This document shows, piece by piece, positions 34,309 to 47,036 of a stretch of DNA of 64,000 nt; the first letter of the stretch is position 1, and the number at the start of each line of letters is the position of its first letter. The stretch covers positions 682,001 through 746,000 of the forward strand of contig NZ_BNBD01000002.1 in assembly GCF_014654785.1 (NCBI RefSeq), in the 5' to 3' direction. This stretch comes from Streptomyces mashuensis (GTDB lineage Bacteria > Actinomycetota > Actinomycetes > Streptomycetales > Streptomycetaceae). A program made the position numbers and the translations under genes. The notes under the pieces were generated by a model. The model was not told where the DNA came from, did no database searches, and saw only the letters and a list, made by a program, of their open reading frames with translations.

Positions 34309-35140
34309 CCGCCACCCCGCCGACCAGCAGCACCGCCGCGCACCAGCGCAGCGGGCTCACGCCCTCCCCCAGCACCAGCGCCGCCGACGACATCCCGAAC
34401 ACCGGCACGAGCAGCGAGAACGGGGCCACCACCGAGGCGTCGTAGGTGCGCAGCAGGAAGCCCCACCCGCCGAAGCCCAGCAGCGTCGCCACCCAGGCGA
34501 CGAAGAGGACGGCGCCCACCCCGCCCCAGTCCATCGAGCGCAGCGCCGCCAGGTCGGCGGACGGGCCCTCGACCGCCAGCGACAGGAGCAGCAGCGGCAG
34601 GACCGGCACCGTGCTGATCCAGATCATGAAGCGCAGGGCGTCGGGCGGCGCGGCCTTGCGCGTGAGGACGTTGGAGACGCCCCAGGCGGCCGCCGCGAGG
34701 ACCACCAGCGCGAACCCCAGGAGCGGCCCGGACGTGCCCTCGTCCACCGCCGCCACCACGACGCCGGCCAGCGCCACGGCCATGCCGGCCAGCCGCAGCC
34801 GCCCCGGCCGCTCGCCCAGCGCGGCGACGGCGAATGCCGCCGTGAAGACGGCCTGCGCCTGGAGCACCAGCGAGGCCAGGCCCGCCGGCATCCCCACGTG
34901 CATGCCGACGAACAGCAGCCCGAACTTGGCGACGCCCAGGGCCAGTCCGACCCCCACGATCCACCGCCACCGCACGGGTGGCGGCCCGGCGAAGAAGACG
35001 GCCGGCACGGCGGCGGCCAGGAAGCGCAGGGCGCAGAAGAGCAACGGCGGGAAGTGCCCCAGGCCGAGGTCGATGACGACGAAGTTCACGCCCCAGAGGG
35101 CGGTGACGAGCACCGCCAGGGCGATGTGGTGCGGACGCAT
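34166..35140 (-). CDS. EamA (DMT) family transporter
   Basis: 324 aa with ten membrane helices in two EamA repeats. The first starts HIALAVLVTALWGVNFVVID and the second LGFALVVLAAAAWGVSN. After the last helix (WCAAVLLVGGVAVTSFAG) comes a 45-residue Arg/Pro/Ser tail that lies wholly in the antisense of the isomerase 3' end. Likely an exporter of amino acids or metabolites. It diverges from a LysR gene that probably controls it. The start is uncertain: ATG 35140 is preferred, and another lies 27 bp upstream. Confidence 0.85.
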   Translation of the reverse strand: MRPHHIALAVLVTALWGVNFVVIDLGLGHFPPLLFCALRFLAAAVPAVFFAGPPPVRWRWIVGVGLALGVAKFGLLFVGMHVGMPAGLASLVLQAQAVFTAAFAVAALGERPGRLRLAGMAVALAGVVVAAVDEGTSGPLLGFALVVLAAAAWGVSNVLTRKAAPPDALRFMIWISTVPVLPLLLLSLAVEGPSADLAALRSMDWGGVGAVLFVAWVATLLGFGGWGFLLRTYDASVVAPFSLLVPVFGMSSAALVLGEGVSPLRWCAAVLLVGGVAVTSFAGRPRRGRAGTPLPVPPVAGSRPRAGASVSRTPSTASRSSRTG

Positions 35141-35239
35141 GCGACGAGCATCACGCGCGGCAACCATGTAGCACCAGCACACAGTTCTTCATGATGGGAT
35201 TCAGCAACGCTCACACATCAGCAGAGAGCGGGGACCCGC

Positions 35240-36142
35240 ATGCTCGACCTGTCACGGCTGCGCGCCCTGTACGCCGTCTCGGTGCACGGCTCGGTGAGCG
35301 CCGCGGCCACCGCGCTGGGCTACACGCCCTCCGCGGTCTCGCAGGCGATATCCAAGCTGGAGCGCGAGACCCGCACCACGCTCCTGGAGCGCCGGGGCCG
35401 CGGCGTGGCGCTGACCGACGCGGCCGAGCACCTCGCCGCGACGGCACGGGACGTGCTGGGCCTGGTCGAACGGGCCGAGACGGAGCTGGAGGAGCGCCGC
35501 GGGCAGCCGGCGGGGCAGCTGCACATCGGCGCCTTCCCGTCCGCGGCCCGCGGCCTGTTGCCGCCCGTCCTGGCCGCGCTGGCCCGCGCGCACCCCGGCG
35601 TCGACGCCCGCCTCTCCGAGATCGAGCCGCACGTGTCGGTCGACCTGGTGGCGCAGGGCGTGCTCGACCTGGCCGTGGCCTTCGAGTGGGACACCGAGCC
35701 GCTGCCGGCCCCGGACGGGCTGGAACGGGCCCCCGCGGGGGAGGACACCTGCGACCTCCTGGTGCCCGCGGGCCACCCGCTGGCCGCCCGGGACCGGCTG
35801 TCCCCGGCCGACCTGGCGCACGAGCGCTGGATCCACCAGCCGCCCGGCAGCGTCTGCCACGACTGGCTCGTACGGACCCTGCGCACCGCCGGCAGCGAGC
35901 CCCTGCTGGCCCACCAGGCCGCGGAGAACCACACGCAGGTCGCGCTGGTCGCCGCCGGCCTGGGCATCGCCCTGATGCCCCGCCTGGGGGGCGGCCCGCT
36001 GCCGGACGGCGTCGTGGCCGTGCCGCTGGAGCCCGTGCCCGTAAGGAAGCTGTTCGCCTACTGGCGCCGTGATGCCGCCCGGCGGCCCGCGATCGTGGAG
36101 ACCGTACGGCTCCTGCGGGCGCACCGGCCGTCCTCCCGCTGA
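35240..36142 (+). CDS. LysR-family transcriptional regulator
   Basis: 300 aa. The N-terminal HTH reads RLRALYAVSVHGSVSAAATA followed by LGYTPSAVSQAISKLERET. The effector domain (~92-295) has GQLHIGAFPSAARGLLPPVL and DLAVAFEWD. It is 99 bp from and divergent to the EamA gene, so it is probably its activator. The ligand is unknown. Confidence 0.9.
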   Translation: MLDLSRLRALYAVSVHGSVSAAATALGYTPSAVSQAISKLERETRTTLLERRGRGVALTDAAEHLAATARDVLGLVERAETELEERRGQPAGQLHIGAFPSAARGLLPPVLAALARAHPGVDARLSEIEPHVSVDLVAQGVLDLAVAFEWDTEPLPAPDGLERAPAGEDTCDLLVPAGHPLAARDRLSPADLAHERWIHQPPGSVCHDWLVRTLRTAGSEPLLAHQAAENHTQVALVAAGLGIALMPRLGGGPLPDGVVAVPLEPVPVRKLFAYWRRDAARRPAIVETVRLLRAHRPSSR

Positions 36143-36285
36143 GTCGCGCGCGCCGGGAACCCGTGGCGGGGAGCGTCCGTCCAAGGGAGCGCCGGTGATG
36201 ACCTTGTGCGAGGTTCTGCGTACGCCTGGCGAGGTGTGCGGGTGCGGTGTAACTGTTGATGTTCGTCCGGCGGTTGGGGGAGGAG

Positions 36286-36930
36286 ATGCGGCACCGCGCG
36301 CTGCCCGAGGCGCTGTTCGCGTTCACCGTGCTCTACGGCTCCTGGGCGCTGGCCGGTTGCCAGGCCGCGGGGCGGCCGGGCGCCGAGGCCGTGACGCAGC
36401 AGGAGGAGACCCGGGCGCCGGCCGGTCCGGGCCGGACCGGGGTCTTCCTCGGGCAGGGCACGTGCGCCGGCCGCGGGCGGACGGCGTTCACCGAGGTGGA
36501 CTGCGCGTCCGGGCAGGCCACGGCGGCCGTGCTGGCCCGCTACTACGGTCCGCAGTCCGGGGGGCCGCGCTGCCCCGGGGAGACCGACTTCGTCCTGCAC
36601 ATCACCGCCGTCGACGCGGGCACGTCCGAGACGGACAGCGTCCCGGAGGGCTACGCCTGCATGCGCAACCTGCTTCCGCCCCACCCCGGCGACCCGGGCA
36701 TGGGCGGAGGCCCGCTGACGGTGGTGGGCGACTGCGTCTACATGGAGCGGCACGGGGTGGTGAAGGAGACGGCGTGCGACGGCTCGCAGGAGCACGCGCC
36801 GGAGTACCGGGTCCGGAGCGAGGCGCTGCGGCGCGCCGACTGCCCGGCCGGCACCGACCTGTACGTACAGGTCGGCGGCGGGACACCCGTGGGGTGTGCC
36901 CGCCGCCTCGGTACCGGTGAGGAGCCCTAG
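36286..36930 (+). CDS. Lipoprotein with tandem four-cysteine modules
   Basis: 214 aa. A signal peptide ends in the lipobox ALAGC (Cys25). Two copies of a Cys module follow: Cys60, 73, 96, 125 and Cys150, 164, 186, 204. Both have the pattern G-x-C, a Cys in a xxC(A/D)(S)GSQ-like stretch, RxxCPxxTD, then CxR. This suggests an exported, disulfide-bonded duplicated domain. I do not recognise a named family. ATG 36286 lies just after GGGGGAGG; ATG 36259 would add nine residues. Confidence 0.7.
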   Translation: MRHRALPEALFAFTVLYGSWALAGCQAAGRPGAEAVTQQEETRAPAGPGRTGVFLGQGTCAGRGRTAFTEVDCASGQATAAVLARYYGPQSGGPRCPGETDFVLHITAVDAGTSETDSVPEGYACMRNLLPPHPGDPGMGGGPLTVVGDCVYMERHGVVKETACDGSQEHAPEYRVRSEALRRADCPAGTDLYVQVGGGTPVGCARRLGTGEEP

Positions 36931-36957
36931 AGGAGCCCTAGGAGCCCCGGGAGCGCG

Positions 36958-38388
36958 TCAGGGCCGCAGCGTGGCCTGGCGCTCGACGTCCTGCTTGTCC
37001 AGCTTGGCGTTGTACGGCGCCAGCGGCTGGGCCTTGCGGTCGTCGCCCTTCAGGGACGCCGGCGCGACACCCGCCCAGCGCAGCACCTCGGCCGTGGCCA
37101 CCGCACGCTCGTCCGCGACGAGCTGCGCGATGTTCGAACCGTGGTTGCCGCCCGGCGCGTAGAAGCGGTAGTCGTGCCGGGCGGCGGCGTCACGGCCCAG
37201 GTGGAACGGTTCGGCGCTCCACGGGTCGTTCTGCCCGTACACGAACAGCATCTGCGTGCTCTTGTCGCGCACCCACCGGTCGACGTCGGCCATGGCGCCG
37301 GGGCGGAACGTCATCGGGATGTCGCGCGGCACGTAGGTGCGGGGCTGGTAGCTGTCCTTGTACCGCAGCAGGCCGCGCAGGTGGGCGAACTTGGGGCTCG
37401 GGGAGCCGAGCTGGGTGCCCGCCTGGTAGTAGTACGGGATGTACTTCTCCAGGCCCTGGTCGGTGTAGCCGTCGAAGCCGGAGATGGTGTCGATGAACTT
37501 GTACAGCTCGTCGGTGGACGCCTTGGTGGCGGGCACGGTCGGGCAGTCGCTCTGCAGGTGGTACTGCCAGAAGGCCCACACCAGGTCCAGCACGACGTTC
37601 TCGTAGGCCTTGTCGGCGCTGCCGACGGTCTTGAACGTCTTGCCGTTCTCCTTGGCCCACTTCTCGTAGCGCGGCACGATCTCGTCGCGGCGCTTGAGCG
37701 CCTCGCGCTGCACCGAGTTCAGCTGCGTGCGGCACGCCTTGTCGCCGACGGTGTCGAGGAAGCGGTCGTACGCCGAGTCCTCGTCGTTCACCACGTCGTT
37801 GGGCGCGACGTAGGCGATCGTGCCGTTCATGTCCTTGGGGTAGAAACGCCGGTAGTAGGTGGCCGTCATGCCGCCCTTGCTGCCGCCGGTGGCCAGCCAG
37901 TTCTTGCCGTAGACGGGCTTGAGGGCCTCGTACAGGCGGTGCTGGTCGCTGGCCGCCTGCCAGATGTCCAGCTTGGACCAGTCGGCCGGCTGCGGCCGGG
38001 ACGGCGTGAAGAATCGGTACTCCATCGACACCTGGTTGCCGTCGACGATGCGCGTGGGCTCGGCGCGGCGCGGGTCGGTGGAGACGTTGTAGCCGGAGGT
38101 GTAGAACACGGTCGGCCGGTCGGTGGCCTTGTGCAGCAGGGTGAAGCGCTGCTTGAAGGTGCCCTTGGCCGGGTTGCGGTGGTCCACCGGCTGGACGTAG
38201 TTGAGGACGAGGTAGCGGTAGCCCTCGTAGGGCTTCTCCTCGACCAGGCTCATCCCCGGAATCTTGAGGATGCGTTCCTTGATGTCGGGCTGGGTGCCGG
38301 TGTTCGCCGCCCCCGCCGTGGCGCTGCCGGCCCCGACCGCCCCTATGGACATGGTCAGTGCCAGCAGGAGTCTGACAGCCTTGCGCAT
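36958..38388 (-). CDS. Secreted S28 tripeptidyl aminopeptidase-like peptidase
   Basis: 476 aa. The signal peptide MRKAVRLLLALTMSIGAVGA is cleaved near ATAGAAN. The serine nucleophile is in ATGGSKGGMTATYYRRFYP, the Asp in FVYGQNDPWSAEPF, and the His in YAPGGNHGSNIAQL. This is the streptomycete S28 prolyl-aminopeptidase/PS-10 group, active on peptides outside the cell and used with proteases for protein feeding. The start matches the signal peptide. Confidence 0.9.
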   Translation of the reverse strand: MRKAVRLLLALTMSIGAVGAGSATAGAANTGTQPDIKERILKIPGMSLVEEKPYEGYRYLVLNYVQPVDHRNPAKGTFKQRFTLLHKATDRPTVFYTSGYNVSTDPRRAEPTRIVDGNQVSMEYRFFTPSRPQPADWSKLDIWQAASDQHRLYEALKPVYGKNWLATGGSKGGMTATYYRRFYPKDMNGTIAYVAPNDVVNDEDSAYDRFLDTVGDKACRTQLNSVQREALKRRDEIVPRYEKWAKENGKTFKTVGSADKAYENVVLDLVWAFWQYHLQSDCPTVPATKASTDELYKFIDTISGFDGYTDQGLEKYIPYYYQAGTQLGSPSPKFAHLRGLLRYKDSYQPRTYVPRDIPMTFRPGAMADVDRWVRDKSTQMLFVYGQNDPWSAEPFHLGRDAAARHDYRFYAPGGNHGSNIAQLVADERAVATAEVLRWAGVAPASLKGDDRKAQPLAPYNAKLDKQDVERQATLRP

Positions 38389-38509
38389 GCGTCCCTCCCC
38401 TGGGTTCGCAAAGGTCGCGGGCGAACCTACAGGTGGGGAGGGGCAGCACGCCAGGCCCGGCGGGGTTTCGCGTCCGCCGGGCCGTCCGTGGGGCCGTCGT
38501 GCGTGCCCG

Positions 38510-42262
<3,753 letters not shown>

Positions 42263-42407
42263 CCGTGGCCTCCCCGTTCGCGTCCGTTGCTGCCGGTCGT
42301 GCCGGCTGCTGCCGACGGAAGGCCCCAACGTCGCGCAGGGCGGATTTCATCCCGCTGCAACACGCTCGGGGCGGCACGGGGGTGCGGCGGGGGCGCGGGA
42401 AAGGCGC

Positions 42408-42436
42408 GAGGGCGCGTGGTGGAGCCACGCGCCCTC
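42408..42436 (-). terminator. Hairpin terminator after agmatinase
   Basis: A 12-bp perfect stem, GAGGGCGCGTGG / CCACGCGCCCTC, with a 5-nt loop. It lies 41 bp past the agmatinase stop and upstream of the ABC exporter, separating the two. Confidence 0.75.
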
Positions 42437-42476
42437 GGACGGGGGCCGGGGGCCGGCCACGGGGCCGGCGACCGGT

Positions 42477-43448
42477 TCAGCCGCGCGACGCGGCGATCTG
42501 CCGCGACATGATCGTCGTCAGCTCGTACGCCGTGTGCGAGGCCGCGACCGAGGTCAGCTCGGCGTGGTCGTAGGCCGGGGCGACCTCCACCACGTCCGCC
42601 GAGACCAGGTGGCAGTCGGCCAGGCCGCGGATGATCTCCAGCAGCTCGCGCGAGGTGAGGCCGCCGGCCTCCGGGGTGCCGGTGCCGGGCGCGTGCGCCG
42701 GGTCGAGGACGTCGATGTCGATCGAGATGTACAGCGGCCGGTCGCCGATGCGCTGGCGCAGCTGGTCGGCCACCTCGTCGACGCCGCGCCGCATGACGTC
42801 GGCGGACGTGACGATGCCGAAGCCCATCTTGGCGTCGTCGTCGAGGTCCTTCTTGCCGTAGAGGGGACCGCGGGTGCCCACGTGGGAGAGCGCCTCGGTG
42901 TCGAGGATGCCCTCCTCGACGGCGCGCCGGAACGGCGTGCCGTGGGTGTACTCGGCGCCGAAGTAGGTGTCCCAGGTGTCCAGGTGCGCGTCGAAGTGGA
43001 GCAGGGCGACGGGGCCGTGCTTCTTGGCCACCGAGCGGAGCAGCGGCAGGGCGATGGTGTGGTCGCCGCCGAGCGTCATCAGGCGGGCGCCGGTGCCCAC
43101 CAGGTCGTCGGCCGCGGCCTCGATCGTCTCGACGGCCTCGTTGATGTTGAACGGGTTGGCCGCGATGTCACCGGCGTCCGCGACCTGGGCCAGGGCGAAC
43201 GGCGACGCGTCCTGCGCCGGGTTGTACGGGCGCAGCAGGCGGGACGCCTCGCGGATGGCGTTGCCGCCGAAGCGGGCGCCGGGCCGGTAGGAGACGCCGG
43301 TGTCGAAGGGCACGCCCACGACGGCGACGTCGGCGGTGCCGACCTCGTCCAGGCGGGGCAGGCGGGCGAAGGTCGCGGGGCCGGCGTAGCGGGGGACGCG
43401 GGAGGAGTCGACGGGGCCGCGCGGTTCACGGGGGGCGGGGGTGGTCAT
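42477..43448 (-). CDS. speB: Agmatinase
   Basis: 323 aa ureohydrolase. Mn ligands are in [29 protein letters not shown] and [20 protein letters not shown]. It hydrolyses agmatine to putrescine and urea. Members of this family also include guanidinobutyrase, so the substrate is probable, not certain. The ATG at 43448 is followed by a short Pro-rich lead (PAPREPRGP). Confidence 0.88.
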   Translation of the reverse strand: MTTPAPREPRGPVDSSRVPRYAGPATFARLPRLDEVGTADVAVVGVPFDTGVSYRPGARFGGNAIREASRLLRPYNPAQDASPFALAQVADAGDIAANPFNINEAVETIEAAADDLVGTGARLMTLGGDHTIALPLLRSVAKKHGPVALLHFDAHLDTWDTYFGAEYTHGTPFRRAVEEGILDTEALSHVGTRGPLYGKKDLDDDAKMGFGIVTSADVMRRGVDEVADQLRQRIGDRPLYISIDIDVLDPAHAPGTGTPEAGGLTSRELLEIIRGLADCHLVSADVVEVAPAYDHAELTSVAASHTAYELTTIMSRQIAASRG

Positions 43449-43594
43449 GCGGGTCTGCCTCTCGGATCACGGACGGGCCGCCGACGGGTCACGGTCGCGT
43501 CAACGTCGGAGCGGCGGGCGGGGTCGCACCTGAGAGGGTAGGCAGGCGGGCCGGACGCGCACATGTACGGAATTGCGCGGTCCGGCCGCTTCAT

Positions 43595-43611
43595 ATGGAC
43601 AGTACGTCCAT
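43595..43611. promoter_or_regulatory. Inverted repeat upstream of phosphatase-like gene
   Basis: ATGGAC-AGTAC-GTCCAT is a 6-bp perfect dyad 26 bp upstream of the start codon, in the divergent region with speB. It is a plausible operator for either gene; the binding protein is unknown. Confidence 0.45.
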
Positions 43612-43636
43612 CGCGCTTCCGGGGGAGAATGACGCC

Positions 43637-44446
43637 ATGCCGATACCACCCAGCCGCAGCGAACTGATCGGTCATCTCGTGCGCACGCGCATCGCGGGAC
43701 CGGTGGCCACTCCGCGGGAGAACAACCTGGAGCACTACCGCCGGCTGGCCCAGGGCGACCGCCACCACTGGCTGGGCGTGGAGCTGGGCGACCGCTGGCG
43801 GGACGAGCAGGACGTCCTCGCGGTGATGGCCGAGCGCTGCGGCGTCAGCGACGACCTGGAGCACCGGGCGGGCCAGGACACCATCGACCCGGAGCTGACG
43901 GTGGCGGCGCTGGAGCGGGCCGCGGTGCTGCTGCGGGAGGCGGCGGCCGGCCGGCGGCGGGTGCTGCTGGCCACCGGCCACCCGGGCGGGCTGCTGGGCC
44001 TGCACGCCACGACGGCGGTCGCGCTGCGCGCGGCCGGCTGCGAGCTGGTCGCGGTGCCGCCGGGCGTCGTGGCGGACGAGGGCCAGGTGCACCAGGTGGC
44101 GGACGTGGCGGTGTACGAGCGCGGCGCCACCCTGTGGCACACCCACTCCCCGAACCCGATGGCGGCGGTCCTGGACGCCCTGGTGGCCACCGGGCGGCCG
44201 CTGCCCGACCTGGTGGTGGCCGACCACGGCTGGGCGGGCCTGGCGGCCCAGCGCGGCATCCCCGCCGTGGGCTACGCCGACTCCAACGACCCGGCCCTCT
44301 TCCTCGCCGAGGCCGAGGGCACGCTGCGGGTGGCGGTGCCGCTGGACGACCACGTCGAGCCCAGCCACTACGTGCCGATGACCGCGTACCTGCTGGCCGC
44401 GGCGGGCCTGCCGCGGCAGGAGCGGACGGCGGCGCCGGTCGGCTGA
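43637..44446 (+). CDS. Phosphatase-labelled conserved actinobacterial protein
   Basis: 269 aa, start ATG with GGGGGAG upstream. Conserved pieces: TPRENNLEHYRRLAQGDRHH, GLELGDRW-like VELGDRWRDEQDVLAVMAERCG, RRRVLLATGHPGGLLGLH and NDPALFLAEAEGTL. Databases call this family simply phosphatase. A Rossmann-like core with DEG and DHGW motifs is visible, but I recognise no classical phosphatase signature such as DxDxT or CX5R. Function uncertain. Confidence 0.7.
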   Translation: MPIPPSRSELIGHLVRTRIAGPVATPRENNLEHYRRLAQGDRHHWLGVELGDRWRDEQDVLAVMAERCGVSDDLEHRAGQDTIDPELTVAALERAAVLLREAAAGRRRVLLATGHPGGLLGLHATTAVALRAAGCELVAVPPGVVADEGQVHQVADVAVYERGATLWHTHSPNPMAAVLDALVATGRPLPDLVVADHGWAGLAAQRGIPAVGYADSNDPALFLAEAEGTLRVAVPLDDHVEPSHYVPMTAYLLAAAGLPRQERTAAPVG

Positions 44447-44469
44447 CCCCGGGACGGCCGGGCGGGCCG

Positions 44470-44748
44470 TCAGCCGGCCGCCCGGTCCCAGCGGCCGTTC
44501 CAGCCCTTCACGCAGCACCAGGTGCCGCCGTAGAGGCAGGCCACCTCGGCGCCGCGGTAGCCCGCCCAGCCCACGATCTTCGGCACGCCGGTGACGTCGA
44601 CCAGCCGGTCGTGCGCGTAGAACAGCACCACGGCGCCCAGAACGATGGCCAGCAGTCCCCCGGCGATCAGCAGCCCCCTGACGACGGCGCTCATGGGCAC
44701 CGTCCGCGCCGCGCCCGTCTCCGTCGCTGTCCCCGTCGTCCCCGCCAT
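44470..44748 (-). CDS. Small membrane protein
   Basis: 92 aa. A Thr/Gly-rich lead is followed by one hydrophobic helix, GLLIAGGLLAIVLGAVVLFYA. A C-terminal part with two Cys (ACLYGGTWCCVKGW) follows. The start has GGAAGGGG upstream. It lies just after TesB on the same strand (29 bp gap). No known family. Confidence 0.65.
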   Translation of the reverse strand: MAGTTGTATETGAARTVPMSAVVRGLLIAGGLLAIVLGAVVLFYAHDRLVDVTGVPKIVGWAGYRGAEVACLYGGTWCCVKGWNGRWDRAAG

Positions 44749-44777
44749 CCCCGCCCCTTCCGTGCTCGCGAACAACC

Positions 44778-45704
44778 TTACGAGCGTACCCGTTTGCGAG
44801 GTATGCGGATGAGGCCCTCCTGGATGACCGAGACGGCCAGCCGGCCGTCGGCGGTGAAGATGCGGCCGCGGGCGAGGCCCCGGCCGCCCTGCGAGGTGGG
44901 GCTCTCCTGGTCGTACAGCAGCCACTCGTCGGCGCGGAACGGCCGGTGGAACCACATGGCGTGGTCCAGGCTGGCGCCCACCACGTCACCGACCGCCCAG
45001 CCGCCGCGCCCGTGGGCCAGCAGCACCGAGTCGAGGAGCGTCATGTCGGAGACGTAGGTGGCCAGGCAGATGTGCAGGTGCGGGTCGCCCCACGGCGCGT
45101 CGGGGCCGGGCTCGTCGGCCACCTTGCCGTTGGTGCGGAACCACACCTGGGACGTGGGCCGGCGCGGCTCCCCCGCGCTGGCGAACGGCGGCTCGTCCAC
45201 GTACCGCAGGTCGACGGCCTGCCGGGCGCGCAGAATCTGCTCCACGGTGTCCTGCCCGCCCAGCCGCTCCGCGTAGCGCGGCAGCAGCTCGGCGGCGGTG
45301 GGCAGGGTGTCCGGGTCGGGGGCCGGCGGCATGGCCTCCTGGTGCTCCAGGCCGTCCTCGGCGCGCTGGAACGACGCGGACAGGTGGAAGATCGGCACGC
45401 CGTGCTGCACGGCCACCACGCGCCGGGTGGTGAAGGAGACGCCGTCGCGGATGCGGTCGACCGTGTAGACGATGGGCGCCGAGGGGTCCCCGGGGCGCAG
45501 GAAGTACGAGTGCAGGGAGTGCGCGACGCGGTCGGCGGGGACGGTGCGGCCGGCGGCCATCAGGGCCTGCGCGGCGACCTGCCCGCCGAAGACGCGCGGG
45601 ACGAGCACGGCGCGGCCGGTGCGGCCGCGGTAGATGTTCTCCTCGATCCGCTCCAGGTCGAGCAGGGCCAGGAGCTTGTCGAGGGGGGTGCGGGGCTCGC
45701 TCAT
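44778..45704 (-). CDS. tesB: Acyl-CoA thioesterase II
   Basis: 308 aa, double hot-dog TesB. It has the first-domain FGGQVAAQALMAAGRTV and HSLHSYFLRPGDP. The second contains SLDHAMWFHRPFRADEWLLY with the catalytic Asp region, and GLARGRIFTADGRLAVSVIQEG. It hydrolyses medium- and long-chain acyl-CoAs. It follows the acyl-CoA dehydrogenase gene by 20 bp in the same operon. Confidence 0.92.
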   Translation of the reverse strand: MSEPRTPLDKLLALLDLERIEENIYRGRTGRAVLVPRVFGGQVAAQALMAAGRTVPADRVAHSLHSYFLRPGDPSAPIVYTVDRIRDGVSFTTRRVVAVQHGVPIFHLSASFQRAEDGLEHQEAMPPAPDPDTLPTAAELLPRYAERLGGQDTVEQILRARQAVDLRYVDEPPFASAGEPRRPTSQVWFRTNGKVADEPGPDAPWGDPHLHICLATYVSDMTLLDSVLLAHGRGGWAVGDVVGASLDHAMWFHRPFRADEWLLYDQESPTSQGGRGLARGRIFTADGRLAVSVIQEGLIRIPRKRVRS

Positions 45705-45724
45705 CTCATGTCACTCATCTCGCG

Positions 45725-46882
45725 TCACAGACCCATCGACTTGGCGATGATGGACCGCATGACCTCGCTGGTGCCGCCGTAGATGCGGGTGACGCGGGCG
45801 TCGGCGTACAGGCGGGCCACGGGGTACTCCATCATGTAGCCGTAACCGCCGTGCAGCTGGAGGCACTTGTCGATGACGACGGCCGCCCGCTCGGTGGTGA
45901 ACAGCTTCGCGGAGGCGGCGTCGGCGGCGGTGAGCTCCCCGGCGTCGTGCGCCTCCAGGGCCCGGTCCACGACCGCCTGCATGGCGTCGACCTCGGCCTT
46001 GCAGTCGGCCAGGACGAACTTGGTGTTCTGGAAGGAGGCCACGGTGCGGCCGAAGACGGTGCGTTCGGCCACGTAGGCGCGGGCGAACTCCAGGGCCGCG
46101 GCGGACTGCGCGTAGGCGCTCACGGCGATGCCCAGGCGCTCCTGCGGCAGGTTGTGGGTGAGGTACGCGAACGCCCGGCCCTCCTCGCCGAGCCGGTCCG
46201 CCACCGGCACCCGTACGTCGTCGAAGAACAGCTCGGCGGTGTCGGAGCTGTGCAGGCCGAGCTTCTCCAGCTTGCGGCCGACCGAGTAGCCGGGCGCGGA
46301 GGCGTCGACGACCAGGAGCGTGATGCCGCCGCGGCGGTCCTCCGCGGTGGGCGGGGCGGTGCGGGCGCAGACGATGACGCGGTCGGCCTGGACGCCGCCG
46401 GTGATGAAGGTCTTGGCGCCGTTGAGCACGTAGTGCGTGCCGTCGCCGGACAGCCGGGCGGTGGTCGTCATGCCGGCCAGGTCGGAGCCGGTGCCGGGCT
46501 CGGTCATGGCGATGGCCGTCATCATGTCGCCGGAGACGAAGGACGGCAGCCAGCGCCGCTTCTGCTCCTCGGTGCCGTACGCCAGGAAGTAGGGCAGGCA
46601 CAGGGCGGTGTGCACGCTGCTGCCGCCGAAGCTGACGCCGGCGCGGGCGCACTCCTCCGTGATGACGGCGTGGAACTTGAAGCTGCCCTGCCCGGCGCCG
46701 CCGTACTCCTCGGGCACGCCGATGCCGAAGACGCCCAGCGCGCCGAGTTTCTTGTAGAACTCGCGGGGTACGGCGCCGGCCCGGCGCCAGTCGTCGTAGT
46801 GCGGGACGACCTCCATGGCGATGAACTCGCGGATGGTCGCCCGGAACGCCTCGTGGTCCTCGTCGAAGACGGTGCGTCGCAT
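45725..46882 (-). CDS. Acyl-CoA dehydrogenase, long-chain/isovaleryl type base position
   Basis: 385 aa FAD enzyme. It has PEEYGGAGQGSFKFH, AMTEPGTGSDLAGM and QLHGGYGYMMEYPVARLYAD. At the MCAD base site it has YGGTSEV (Gly, no Glu). Instead PQERLGIAVSAY supplies Glu at the place used in isovaleryl- and long-chain enzymes. It oxidises an acyl-CoA to enoyl-CoA with electron transfer to ETF. It leads the operon with tesB; a CAAG-CG-CTTG operator lies upstream. Confidence 0.9.
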   Translation of the reverse strand: MRRTVFDEDHEAFRATIREFIAMEVVPHYDDWRRAGAVPREFYKKLGALGVFGIGVPEEYGGAGQGSFKFHAVITEECARAGVSFGGSSVHTALCLPYFLAYGTEEQKRRWLPSFVSGDMMTAIAMTEPGTGSDLAGMTTTARLSGDGTHYVLNGAKTFITGGVQADRVIVCARTAPPTAEDRRGGITLLVVDASAPGYSVGRKLEKLGLHSSDTAELFFDDVRVPVADRLGEEGRAFAYLTHNLPQERLGIAVSAYAQSAAALEFARAYVAERTVFGRTVASFQNTKFVLADCKAEVDAMQAVVDRALEAHDAGELTAADAASAKLFTTERAAVVIDKCLQLHGGYGYMMEYPVARLYADARVTRIYGGTSEVMRSIIAKSMGL

Positions 46883-46927
46883 CGCTGCTGCCCTCCCGTG
46901 CGGGCTCCGCCAGGAGCCGCCGCTTCA

Positions 46928-46937
46928 CAAGCGCTTG
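46928..46937. promoter_or_regulatory. CAAGCGCTTG operator upstream of acyl-CoA dehydrogenase
   Basis: A perfect 10-bp palindrome in a short A/T-richer patch, 46 bp upstream of the dehydrogenase start. The core CAAGnnCTTG is of the type bound by TetR regulators such as KstR2 of mycobacteria. It differs from the operators on the other side of the TetR gene. Confidence 0.6.
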
Positions 46938-47036
46938 CTCAGCGAAGTTACCGGCCGGTCAGATCGGCTGTCCATATCCGGCCGGCCATCGGGACAACCA
47001 TCCGGCGCGGCATCCGGCCGGCCGGCGCCCCGGGCG

